DNA from: Acridotheres tristis
Lineage: Eukaryota; Chordata; Aves; Passeriformes; Sturnidae
DNA length: 64,000 nucleotides
NCBI GenBank assembly: GCA_037013685.1
Contig: CM072919.1
Location: 30,362,255-30,426,254 of the forward strand
Reading direction: 5' to 3'
A program made the translations under genes and the position numbers. A model generated the notes under the pieces. It did not search any database and was not told the origin of the DNA. It saw only the letters and a list, made by a program, of their open reading frames with translations. The stretch's first letter is position 1; each line of letters starts with the position of its first letter. Below, in pieces: positions 51,801 to 62,840 of this stretch.

Positions 51801-52419
51801 AATTAGTAGCATAAACATAAATCAACATTTTGAACTCTGAATCAACTCATAAACAGAAATCAACTCTGAATTTTTTTTCTACTCATCGTGTGTCCTTGCA
51901 ATGACTGTTACCAGGCCAATTCAACACGCTGAAATATTCATATCTGACAACATTACGGACAGAATGACTTGTTATCAAGGAAATGCTTTAAGATTTTGAG
52001 GAAAAAAATGTAATTTTCATGACAATATTGTTTCTTCCAGAATAATTCTTCTGACTACCTAAGTTTTCTGCTACGCTACAGTTTTTATGAGCAACCAATT
52101 TTGGTCTCAGACACTGCTTGGCTAGGAAAGGGCAAGGGAAGATACAAGAATGATATAGACATAGGATATTTTTCACTTTTGTTATTTCAGCCTTGTGTTC
52201 TATTATAGATAAAGCTGAGAGAGAAAATAGTGGATTTCTTGTAAATCAGAAATTCTGTTCAACCAAAAAACTGAGCAGAAACAAAAGGTACAGGATTAGG
52301 AAAATGGTGCATTAAATAAAAAGGATGGAAGATACTGAAGTAACAGTCCATTATGAACTGGCTGGCCACTCCTAGCGACATAATAAATAACAGATTTTAT
52401 TAATCACTTCCTCATGCAC

Positions 52420-52790
52420 AGGGTGCCCAGGTCCTTTTCCATTAGTCTACTTTGCTGCTGAAAAGACCTCAGGGTATTCTAGTGCCTGTGGTTGCTCCTG
52501 CACAGGTGTATGAGTTTGCATTTCTTTTTATTGAACTTCATACTGTTCCAACTAACTTGTTTCTCCAGTCTGTCCTGGCTCCTCTGTATGGTGACACATG
52601 CACCTGGTGTAACAGCCTCTCATCACAGCTTTCCATCATGTACCCATTGCCCTGGGAGCACTCTGATCCATCGTATGAGTCAGTAATGAAGAGTTTCAAG
52701 AAACTGGCCCCAATATCCACCCCATAGTTTCATCACTGTTGGCCAGTTTTCAACTGGACTACTTGATACTTTTCACAAGTCTTTACACTT
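52420..52790 (-). mobile_element. CR1 LINE, internal ORF2-region fragment
   Basis: CAGTCTGTCCTGGCTCCTCT, AAGAAACTGGCCCCAATATC and GGCCAGTTTTCAACTGGACT are in the order found on the reverse strand of CR1 where it encodes ORF2 between the RT core and the C-terminal block. No terminal repeats are present, so both ends are truncated or eroded. The plus-strand 91-codon frame over it is an antisense shadow. Confidence 0.65.
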
Positions 52791-53966
52791 ATCAGTTCAG
52801 CTAGTTTCAAGCTCATTTTGCTATCCCGGATTTCATCTGATTGTCTACAAAGATTTTTTGGGAAAAATTGTAGATTTCATCAGCACAGCTTACCCTCTAC
52901 GGTTACTGCTCTTAGTTATCTTATTTATCTGGGAAACAATATTTCCACAAAACCAAATTGACTTTGAAAAGCTGAATGCTCACTTACTTCTAAACAAACT
53001 CCAAAAGACAGGAAAGTCAGAACACAGTACATTTTAAGGAAGAGGTAGGTTGGAAAGACATCTCATCCTGTCGGTATTGTCTTTTTGCATTTATTTAAAA
53101 TGAAAACAATTTTTTTTTCTTTATTCTTACTCTAAATTATATTTTCTTTTAAAACTTTATAAGAAATGTAAGAAATGCAGTTTTATATATACAAGAAGAA
53201 TATTTCAATCCCAAAGAAAATGCTTTAGAAAGAGTAGCTGACTGAAAAAGGTATGGGGAGTGGAATATTATTACATATTACAATTATTGCTGAGATAATA
53301 CAAAGACTAGAAAGTAAGTGCATTCCAGAAAGAAAAAATGGAAATTTGAGCCTATGACTATACAGTGTGGAGTTTACATCATATTGGGGGATTATATTTG
53401 TTTTGAGGAATTTATTCTAGCCAAGACACTGCAATTAGAGCTGTGATTCTGCACAGAAAATAATGGAAGAATTTAAGTTTGTGTTTGTGATTATTATTTC
53501 ATGTCTAGGCCACAGTAGAGTTCTAAAGTCCAGCTATTGTTTCTGGAATCTATAAATTTGTGTTTTCCTGTAGTTTCAGTAAGTATGTTCTGTTCCCTGA
53601 CAGATACCTGAAAAAATTAAAAGGTAGAAGATTAGAAGAAAACTGATTTTCAGAAAACAACAACAGGCTTTTCAAATTCTACAAGTCAGAGAAAGAATTT
53701 GGTTCTTAAAAAAAATCTGGTAGATACAAATTTCTGGTTTGTTTGTGATACTGGGATTTTTTATTCTCTGGCTGGCTTTACATGAAGATTATCAAGTCCA
53801 TTTGTCACTTTGTAAGATGAAGATGGAACATGTTGGAGTCAGTAAGTCAGGAGTTCCTCTGAATCCTTCAGGGAGAGATCAGAATGCAAGGATTGAGTTG
53901 AAACCTTTAGATGGATTGAAGTATATTAGGCCTCTCACTTACAAGGCAGAGGTGAAGATTTAGGTT
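52791..53966. other. No recognised feature
   Basis: AT-rich sequence. A plus-strand 74-codon frame at 53739-53963 begins with a hydrophobic run (VILGFFILWLAL) and ends just before the LTR-like unit that follows. Envelope tails sit in this position in proviruses, but I see no retroviral motif in it and treat the match as unproven. Confidence 0.45.
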
Positions 53967-54508
53967 GTAACATAAGAGAGAGAAAATACGTAAGTAAATG
54001 GAATAAGTTTTAAGTGCTTTTAATAAGCAAAAGGTCTTAGATGCCTGAGAAGTAGTACATGTTCTAGTGAAGGTTGAAAAACATGCTAGTGTTTTCTTAA
54101 AGGCTCCAAGAACCTAGCTTCAGACATAATAGAGTTAAGAATATTGCTTACATTTCTCAGTTAGAACAAGATAGGCCATGAACGTAGTCTATACGTAGCC
54201 TGGCGTGCTAAGAAACTAGAATTCTAATAGGTTAAGGCAGTAGTGGTCCGAGTTTGTGTCTTAGCTAGTTGGAAAGTTTCTATAAAAGATCATGCATCAG
54301 GGAGAGCTGGGGCTCTATGCCATGGCTTTATGCCATGTGCATTTTGCCATTGCATTTTGCCACTGCAGCTTTGCTATTGCTTTATGCCATTGCTTTGCTT
54401 TGCTTTGCTTTGTTCTTGCATTTGAGACTGATGTGCTTCTACAATAAATAACTTTAGACCAACTAATAGCAACTTCGCTATTTAAACAAAAGAAGAATAG
54501 GCCCGACA
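53967..54508 (+). mobile_element. LTR-like unit, probable avian ERV LTR
   Basis: A TATA box (TATAAAA, 54281-54287) and a poly(A) signal (AATAAA, 54443-54448) lie 160 bases apart in the same orientation, followed by a CA end (GCCCGACA, 54501-54508). The span between them holds a degenerate repeat of GCC/GCTTT type. This is the U3-R-U5 order of an LTR. The start at TGTAACATAAG is the nearest plausible TG but no target-site duplication was found (flanking GTGTGG has no partner), and the downstream sequence is not a recognisable primer-binding site. Plus-strand frames of 60 codons here encode cysteine- and alanine-rich read-through. Confidence 0.45.
54316..54416 (+). repeat. Degenerate 12-14-bp repeat grading into (GCTTT)n
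   Basis: Successive units such as CTTTATGCCATGTG, CATTTTGCCATTG, CATTTTGCCACTG and CTTTATGCCATTG, then about four GCTTT pentamers. It lies between the TATA box and poly(A) signal of the surrounding LTR-like unit, so it would be in its transcribed R region. Confidence 0.8.
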
Positions 54509-55716
54509 GTGTGGGTGCACAAGAGGCACCCAGAGGTTCTAAGAAACCTCACAGAACACTTAATGAGAAATGCATCCTTTTGAGTATAATTTTTCAAGCA
54601 GCAAGGAGGTAAGTGAGCAATCTTACTACTTGGTATCATGCAGCTTCAGCAAGCTTCACATGCTTTTAACTAAGAAAGGACACCAATTTCTTGCTATCCA
54701 AAACTGTAGAAATCAGTTTTCCATGAAAAGCTCATATTCCATCAAGTGCCCAGCTACCAATGTCCTACAGATGAGTTATCTTTTTCCCTGTTATATCAGT
54801 CACAGCAATTTCAAGCCTGGCTAATACAGTCACACGCGGCATTGGAAAAAAGTCCTTTTCCATCTAGTACTGCAGAGGATAGTATAGAAAGGAAGCACCC
54901 CAGAATGTTTCATTTTCTGTCACATCAGGTAGTTTGAACAATTTAACCATGTCCTATCTCCTCAGTACATCCTCAGGAAGATTACCATCAGAAATATCTT
55001 GCAGTGAACCATATAATAAACGGTATGAAAAAAGCAGGATGGAAGAAGTAACATAGTTGTCCTATGCTGTTGTAAGCACATCCCAACGACCCACTATTAT
55101 AGCCTCCAAGTATGTTGTTTTATACAATCGAGCACCCCCCCAAGCACAGCATCTTTGGCCATAATGTCAGCCTAAACTGAAATGTCACAGGAATTTTAAT
55201 AGCTTTTCATAAGCTGAACTAAATAAGGCCTCTTCAAATAAAAGACTGAAAAAGTATGCAGAAAATCATTACAGCATCTGCAATGTAATAGCAGATATTT
55301 TAAAATTTGAGACTGCAATCAAATTTATATTCCTATAAACAAGAGTTTAAAGTGGTATTTAATATAATTAAGATAAATGCAGGGGTGGAAACAACAGCCA
55401 TTTTTTAAATAAAAGCTATTTATTAAGCTCCTTCAGGAACATATGTGCTCCCACTGACTCACTCTAATATCATATTTTCTTCATTTCTCCTGTTCCCAAC
55501 TCCCACTGGCCTGACTGCATGCTGTCAGCTTCTGTACTATTTTTCCATTCTCTGCAGGACAAAAGACACACAAATGTCTTTCATTCCACTGTTCACTTCA
55601 TGCTATATAATGCTATTTCATGGGCAGAAGGTACTCTAGCAATTCAGCTTTTCCTGTGACATTGCATCAGTTCAGCTATTTTCTTTTACCTCCAAGGGCC
55701 CAAGATGCTATTATAC
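54509..55716. other. No recognised feature
   Basis: AT-rich sequence; frames of 60-85 codons without recognisable domains. No repeat family identified. Confidence 0.5.
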
Positions 55717-56185
55717 ATAGAATTGTTAATGTTGGAAAAGATCCTGAGTGTCCAGCGGTTAACCTGAGTGTCCCAAGTATACCACTAAACCATGTTTCCC
55801 ATCTACATGTTTTTTTTAAATACATCCAGGTATTTAAATCTACTTCCTTGGTCAGCCTGTTGCAATGCCTGATCAGCCTTTCAGTGAAGAAATTTTTCTT
55901 AATATCCAAACTAAACTTCACCAGATGAAATTTGAGGCTATTTCCACTTGTCCTGAAATTTTAAAATTAAATTTAAATTTTAAAATTAAATTTAAAAATT
56001 AAATGTTCTTAAAGTCCTGGAAGAAAGGACCAACACCCACCTTCCTACAAATTCCTTTCAGGTAGCTGAAGAGGAATAAGATATTCTTGCAGCCTCCTTT
56101 TCCCAGGCTGAACACCCCTAGCTCCTTCAGACACTTCTCATAAGACTTGTGCTCCAGACCCTTCACCAGTTTTGTTATGTATCAG
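55717..56185 (-). mobile_element. CR1 LINE fragment with an internal A/T insertion
   Basis: Starts ACATAGAATTGTTAATGTTG (decayed reverse complement of the CR1 tail) and continues with GTCAGCCTGTTGCAATGCCT, AGTGAAGAAATTTTTCTTAA, then after an A/T-only block TCCTTTCAGGTAGCTGAAGA and CTCCAGACCCTTCACCAGTT, all in reverse CR1 order from 3' untranslated part into ORF2. ORF2 is represented only by its last about 30 codons and is not readable as one frame. Confidence 0.8.
55957..56004. repeat. A/T-only duplicated block inside CR1
   Basis: AAATTTTAAAATTAAATTT is followed by a second near-identical copy and a shorter third, about 48 bases with no G or C. The flanking CR1 sequence continues on both sides, so the block arose by local expansion or insertion after CR1 landed. 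Confidence 0.8.
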
Positions 56186-59100
56186 TGCTGCATGATTTGC
56201 ACTCTCCAAAGAAGACTATTTTAAATTTATAGGCACAAAATTGTAAATTGCGACAATAAAATGTTTAAAATATGCAGGTTTCCTTTAATATTTTACATTT
56301 TACATTTGACTTCAGTATTTAAAGCCACAGATGAAGCCACTAGAACTGGATTTATTTGTAATACACATGAAAGTCACCAATATCCAGTTCCATTTCAATA
56401 TTCACCTTTTACCTTTGCAAAATGAGTGAAAAATAATTGTGTATACAGTTTTGATACACATGTATCTTATCCACACTTTACGTTCTGAGAATGTAGCAAA
56501 GCCTTTCCTGAGACATGTGTAGCACGCTGGTGTCCTTTCTGTACCCTTTTATAAAAATTACCTTACAACTTCCGCTATTTAAATAAATCCACCAGTGCAA
56601 AAACTTTCATAAAAAGCTCTCATCTGTCTCATAAGATGGCTAGCGAATACCAGATATTTGCAATGAAATTTCTTATGGCAAAGATAAACTTACAAGTCAG
56701 TATTAGGCAAAAGCAACCCCAAATCCTACCAAAAAGTCCTACAGACCAACACTAGAAAAGAAAAGGAAGCTAGTCTGTATCAATGTGATCCAATGTTTCT
56801 GCTTTTCACGTGTTCTGGTATGAAGCATAAAAACGATTTTCATATCAAAGGCACAACAGGGGAGAGAAGAAGGACTGATGAGGGATCACGATTTTGTTGC
56901 CCTGTAAACATTACACATTAACACCTACACCATTTTTGTTCCTTTCAGAGAGTTTCTTTGTCAATTTACTGTGAAAGAAATCTGTGGGGGGAATTACACC
57001 ACATTTAGGCAACAACTACTGTCTGTAACAGTAGACAACAGACAGAATAAAACATGCTGATTCTTGAGCTATAAGTGACTTGATGGAAAGAAGACATGAA
57101 GTTACACAGGGTAATTGGATGTTAAAAAAGCACTTGTGCACATTCAGTGTCTACCCGTTATATTACAACAATAACTACTTCTAAACTTATGATGTCTGAC
57201 TACAAGCTTTGCCTTAGCCTTTGTGTATAAACATTCAAAATATATAATACAAATAATGGAAGTGTAGATATTTATAATTTATATAAATACATTATATATA
57301 TAAAATCATTCAGTGTACCTATGCTTGAATTATGACATAATCATGTCCTAATTAAGCGAGTTATAGACTTGCTTTTCCTTCCATACACCTGACTCTTTGT
57401 CTAACTTTAAATCTGAGTTTAAAAACTGTATATGTGTAGCTTAGCTACTCACCAAAGTCATAATACCAAAATGACAGAGTCTGATAACAGTGTGGGCAGA
57501 TACATCTTAGCACTTCCATGTCAATTTTTTGAACCTTAGATTTTGTATCATAAGAAAACTCAACTGCACAAAAGAACCCTAACAAACAAACAAACAGCTC
57601 TCACTAAACCAAACCCACTAACTAATCAACTGAAAAAAAAATTGCAAAAAAACTTGCTTGTAAGCATTTGGTGCTTGCATATCTCAGTTTCTTACTCCTG
57701 CTTTGACTCATTTAGAAAACAAAATACTAATGTAGACCTTTTTGTACATCCATGTAGTTTAATAGGCGCAAATTTCCAAATCCCAAGAATGACACCAGTA
57801 ATTCTTACACTAAAAAAGTTATGTATCAAAAAAGTACACAGCCTGAAAACTCTTTTTGAGAGGAAATATTTGGAGCAGTTTCAGATGATACATTTAGTTT
57901 GAAAGTCACTTGATTAGTCATTATCAGACTGTAGAACACTTAGATTTTTTATTACATATGTTATAAATATATATTTCATATATTGTAAAAATATTCCAAG
58001 TAGCTCCCATTTTAATTCAACCTTATGATTTATAGAATATATCAAGCATCTAAATACAGTAATTCTGTGGTAATAACCTACTGAGAAAAGTACATCAGTA
58101 CAATAAATCCGTAAGTATGGTATAAAAGTCCAACTGCTTCAGGATCTTTTGAAATTTAAGTTGTTTGTGAATAGTAACACAGAGTGCTATGAGAAATAGT
58201 TTATGGAGATAGAGAGTAATTATGGCTGCAAGTCAAAGGAAAACTTATTTGAATTATATCAACTGAAAGACTAATCTGAACCATTAGGTAGGGAAAAAAA
58301 TTTTTTGAAGTATGTGATTTTTAACTTTGAGGGCAAGGTGAGGGAAATCATGGTGGGTATTGTGTCCTTAGAGTAGGAGAAAACACATGAAGCTTAGAAA
58401 ATTATTCTTTTTTTATTATTATTTCTTTTTTATCCTCTCAGTCCTATAGGAAGTTTGCAGTCATCTATCAAATCATAATTACAACATGTATCAGAATTGC
58501 TAAGTAACTATATATCCCATTTGATTATTTGATAAGCATTTTATTTATGGCATGCCATATTTTCATTAGACTTGGCATGGTCAGAACTCACCTTTTTGAA
58601 GAGAAGCTGATTTAGGTCTGTTTAATTCTTCACGATGGTTTACTTTTCTCTTCCTCAGTTGGTGTACAGACCATCTGTGCCTCTTAAATAGTCCCTTAGC
58701 AACTTGAGTGATTTCTGAACATTTCTACTTTAACCTTCAGCCTTCTAGTAACATTTTTAGATCATTTAGTTCAAACCAGAGACATTTAGGTTTACAAACC
58801 AAATTATTGAAAATCAAGTGCGAAACAGCATCTCTAAAAAAATTTCCTCTAGTTGTTAGTTGTTTCATGAAGCTTGAAGCTTTGAAGTAGCGTCTATTAC
58901 AGAGCTTTCTGAATAGACCCCACGCCTACCAAAGTAGGCGCCCATGCAGATTAAGATGGTCACCAGGTTTTATATACTGAAATTTCAAAGTGAAAACAAG
59001 TAATAACTTTTCCTCTTGTTTTTTGTTTGTGTTTCCTTTGTTTGGTTTGTTTCTTTGTTTATTAGTTTGCTTGGTTGATATGAGAGGGAAATAATTCTTC

Positions 59101-59660
59101 TTTACTTCTTTTCTTTTTATGCGTAGGTTTATCTCACTGGGAGGCAAAGGAAAAATATGTCCCCCCAGGGTTCCTCAATATACTTTGTACACGAGGTAAA
59201 AAAAAACCCTACAGTAAAGCTTTTCCTTTCATTCCCCACCTCATTTCCTTGTAGAAGAGCAAATCTGCATTATGCTGAAAGACAGAATGGGATTGAACAC
59301 ACTGCCTTAAAAGTAGTGTGTGTTTTTCCTTACACAGCTATAAGGGTGTAGAGAATAAATCTGTGTTAGAGCTCATAGTTATGTTTACTTTTTAATATAA
59401 TAGAAAACCAAAAAAAGATATGCGGGAGACAGAGTATGATGACAGCATGTCTTTATTAGGCTACCAGACACACTTCTAGACTTGCTGTTTTCCATAGTAT
59501 CATCTTGAAGCAAGACAGTGACATCAGAGGCAACTAACAGAAGGAGAAGTGCTGAAAACATGCATTCCAGCCTTTACAGCACGCCTCTGTTAGAATTAAT
59601 TTTATCATAATCATAACTGAAGACTCATCTTTAAATATTCATCTTTACATTTTACTAAAG
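56186..59660. other. No recognised feature
   Basis: About 3.5 kb of AT-rich DNA. Minor items: A/T-rich tracts near 57240-57305 and 57945-57990, and a 7-bp-stem hairpin CGCCTAC-CAAA-GTAGGCG at 58924-58941. The 119-codon frame at 57543-57902 has no recognisable domain. Confidence 0.55.
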
Positions 59661-60141
59661 TGTCTTAGGTTGCAATGCAAGATGTAACCAGAAGTATCCT
59701 ATCACCATCTGTTAAAACCAAGTGGGGCAGCATTCCTTCCAAGGAACTCTTCCATGACCCATCCCTCATAACTCTGGGGGGAATACCCTTTGTTAATGGG
59801 TCAGCTGTTAAAACCAGGTGGGGCAGTGTTCTTTTCCACAACTCACCCTTTGTCCAGGGAGATATCTTCTGTTAATGGGCCATTGAGTCCCACTGCGTGA
59901 CTGATAAAATTGCATCATCCCATTGGGAGATGCTCCAGCCAGGGGGAGCAGCCAAGCATTTCCTACCTAGATAAAATCTGAGATTTGGAATATCAGATCA
60001 GCCTTTTTCCAATGGATTCTCAGAGGAAGACCAATGCCCATGTTCATCACCACTGGACCTTCAGAGGAATACTTCACCCTTCTACAGGAGCACTACTTCA
60101 ACAGAACCACATCTGTCATCCAGGAAGACTGCAGCCACCAT
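59661..60141 (+). mobile_element. Truncated LTR, same family as the 4462-5080 solo LTR
   Basis: Starts TGTCTTAGGTTGCAATGCAA and matches the minus-strand LTR at 4462-5080 in order: CTATCACCATCTGTTAAAA, GTTAATGGGCCATTGAGTCC, CATCCCATTGGGAGATGCTC, TTTCCTACCTAGATAAAA (TATA-like at 59970-59977), then CTTCTACAGGAGCACTACTT and AAGACTGCAGCCACCATTTA. At that point, roughly 480 bases in, the match stops and CR1 sequence begins. The last about 140 bases of the LTR, including its poly(A) signal and CA end, are not found on the far side of the CR1, so they are deleted. No retroviral genes adjoin it. Confidence 0.8.
59709..59885 (+). repeat. Imperfect direct repeat in the LTR U3 region
   Basis: CTGTTAAAACCAAGTGGGGC starts the first block and CTGTTAAAACCAGGTGGGGC the second, 96 bases later (59805). 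Both blocks close with GTTAATGGGTCA or GTTAATGGGCCA. The same two-block structure occurs in the 4462-5080 copy, so the duplication predates the dispersal of this family. An enhancer role is inference. Confidence 0.75.
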
Positions 60142-60632
60142 TTATTTCACAAAATCATAAAACTGTTTAGGTTGGAAAAGACCTCCATCTATGAGTCCAA
60201 CCTTTGACTGATCACCACCATGGCAACCAGCCCATTGCACTAAGTGCCATGTCCTGTCATTTCTTGAACACCTCAGGTCTGCTGACTCCTCCACCTCCCA
60301 GGGCAGCCTGTTCCAACAACCTTTTCCCTATGTCCTGGACAATACCTGAACTTTCCTGGTTCAGCTTGAGGCCAAGTCCTCTTGTCCTGTCACTGGTTGC
60401 CTGGGAGAAGAGACTGCTCCCCAGCCTGGCTCCTTACAGGTGGTTGTAGAGAGTGATAAGGTCACCCCTGAGCCTCCTTCCCTCCAGGCTAAACAACCCC
60501 AGCTCCCTCAGCTGCTTCTTATAGGACTTGCTCTCTAGAGATTTTTCCTAGCTTTGTTGCTCTTCTCTGGACTTGCTCCATCACCTTAATGTTTTTTGTT
60601 ATTGTGAGGGGCCCAGAACTGGATGTGTGGCT
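60142..60632 (-). mobile_element. CR1 LINE, 3' half kilobase
   Basis: Begins AAAATCATAAAACTGTTTAG, the reverse complement of the CR1 tail, then GGTTGGAAAAGACCTCC, CAGGGCAGCCTGTTCCAACA, CTGGGAGAAGAGACTGCTCC, GTGGTTGTAGAGAGTGATAA, AACCCCAGCTCCCTCAGCTG and GAGGGGCCCAGAACTGGATG. This covers the 3' untranslated part and the last portion of ORF2. It is among the better preserved CR1 pieces here. Its 3' end abuts the truncated LTR at 60141. The plus-strand 81-codon frame across it is an antisense shadow. Confidence 0.9.
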
Positions 60633-61929
60633 TTTAGTTTCATCACCTGTGGCTATGAAAGCATGAAGTGGATTAATTATACATCTGAAGATTTGTCTTT
60701 GCCTTGATTGAAAAAAATAATTTAATAGTTATTGTGCAGGGCACTATGTCATCAATAAGAAAAACAAAATTTTAATACTAGAAATATTGCAGAATTTAAT
60801 GCAAAATGTTATTGTTACTTATTTATCTGAGGTTGTGTAACTTCTTTTCCTGAGTTGCTTTAAAGTATGGCCCAAGTCTTTGCAGTGTAGGTAAAGAAAG
60901 AAAGATCTTTCTACTGTAAGATTCTGAAGAGTTCTCCTGGGAAAAGTGTTATTTTTCTGTTACTGAAGTGTCCAATATCATAATTGAGAGTGATAATATC
61001 AATGTAATTAACTTATTTATGTAGACTTTCCCTGCTAAAGATAAATGGACAATCAGTATATAGTGGGTTTTTATTCGACTATACCATCATACTAAAAATT
61101 GACTATTTTTCTGTTTCTATGGTGGCAGTTTTCAGTTGCTGTTTTTACTCTCTCAAAGAAGCTTGAGGTGATAAAATTCACAGATATTAAGTTGTCACAG
61201 CACACAGTAGAAGTCTATAGCTACTGGGGATAGACACAATTCTTCATAATTGGGTAGATAAAGTATTAGCAATATCCCAAGAGTCATGTCCCTGGCAGAA
61301 TAGGAGAGGTATGTTAATGCTGTGACCCAAAGTAACCCTTGCATCCATCCAACAGCTTCAACCCTCTTCCTGTATTGGAAAGATCTGTGCATCTTCTCAT
61401 GTTCTCCCACACATGGATTTCTTCTGACCCCAGGATTCATCTGGAGATCGACTGTAAAACTGGCAACCTCCAAATTGTACTAGTTTTAACAAAGTTTTCA
61501 GTAAAGTTAACACCAATAGCCAAACATGGGATGTCTTAACAAAGCATATGGAAGTATGATTGTATTAAATACTCTTCTCTTTGAAAAACAGAAGGCCAAC
61601 ATGACTCATCACACTACAAGTGGACTGAAAAGGAGAACTACACTCAGATAACAATTCTGAAGGCAAAATATGTTTTTTCACTGGGATTTTAGATACACAT
61701 ACTTTTAAGTATAAATATGCATCTATTACATAGACTACATAGAGTATTATATAATATATAGTATTCTATAATATTCACCAACAGGCAGAAGGAGATGATC
61801 TTGGAGGGGGTTAGGAAGAGACAGAGGGAATAAAAATAATTTTTGTGCTTGTGGCCGTGGGCAAATCCTCTCCTGACCTATCTCACTTTCCCAGGTGTCC
61901 TTATATATAAAGTATGAGGCTTTAGAACT
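60633..61929. other. No recognised feature
   Basis: AT-rich sequence with short A/T tracts near 61735-61770. The minus-strand 92-codon frame at 61195-61473 has no recognised domain. Confidence 0.5.
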
Positions 61930-62840
61930 TGAGGACCAGGCATGGTCATTGCTGACTCAATACAAGGAATGCTTGCTGCCTGGCTGGGACCAAGGTAAGA
62001 AATGTTCTTCATCACATTTGAAAAGCCATGGAGGTCAGGAAAAATCCCTGGTGAGTTGAAAATGGGAAGCATCACTCCTATTTTTAGAATATGGGACAAA
62101 GTAATATATGGGGAACTATAGACTGATGAAACTCACCTCTTACTTCTATGCCTTGAGAAGATCATGGAGCAGATTCTCACGGAAACAATGTTAAGGCACA
62201 CACAAGTCAAGGAGGTGGTACAAGACAGCTATCATGGCTTTACAAAGGGCAAATCATGCCTGGCCAGTCTCGTGGCCTTCTGTGATGGAGTGATTGCAAC
62301 AGTTAACAAGAAAAGACCAATCGATGCTATCTACATCATACCTAGACTTCTGTCAGGCTTTGACATGGTCCCACAAGACATCTTTATCTTCAAACTGCAG
62401 AAAAGTAGATTTGAAGAGTTGACTATGTAATGGAAAAAGAATTGGCCAAATGGGCTTTTAGGTCTTCAGAGGCTAAAAAAGGAAGAAAGAAAAGAATGAC
62501 AAAAATTATGGCATTTTGCAGTGGTAAAATAAACTTGGTGTGTTAGCTGGAAGGTGCTTTATACAGCACTCTCATTTGGACAGTGCATGATACATCCAAA
62601 GAAGCTGATGGGAAGGGCAACACACCCAGGAAAGGGCCTGGAACACAAGTCTTATGAGGAGCAACTGAGGAAACTGGGGTTGTTAAGCCCAGAGAAAAAG
62701 AGGATGAGGAAATGCCTTATTGTGCTCTACAACTACCTGAAAGGAGGTTTTCATAAGTTGAGGGAGTTTATATCTTCTCCCATATAACATGATAGGACAA
62801 GAGAAAATTATCTCAGGTTAAAAGGCCTTCTCCATCCATC
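61930..62840 (+). mobile_element. CR1 LINE with dead reverse transcriptase (ORF2 remnant)
   Basis: A plus-strand CR1 spanning part of the RT domain and the ORF2 C-terminus. Before 62164 the DNA (GGGAAGCATCACTCCTATTT, GGGGAACTATAGACTGATGA) corresponds to the RT segment leading to the NYRP-type motif but contains stops. The 88-codon frame 62164-62430 has MEQIL, HGFTKGKSCLASLVAF and IDAIYIIPRLLSGFDMVPQD, matching the CR1 RT motif usually read as YLDFSKAFDTVP; the first catalytic aspartate position is changed. From 62430 to about 62560 the match is lost, and the segment that would carry the second catalytic motif (the DD pair) is missing. In the same frame 62554-62787 resumes with EHKSYEEQLRKLGLLSPEKK and YNYLKGG, the C-terminal block. 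The 3' tail is eroded. CR1 RT copies its own RNA for retrotransposition; this copy is inactive. Confidence 0.85.

Noticed and set aside
58924..58941. Short hairpin CGCCTAC-CAAA-GTAGGCG
   Set aside because: Not followed by a T run or linked to a gene; too small to call an RNA element.
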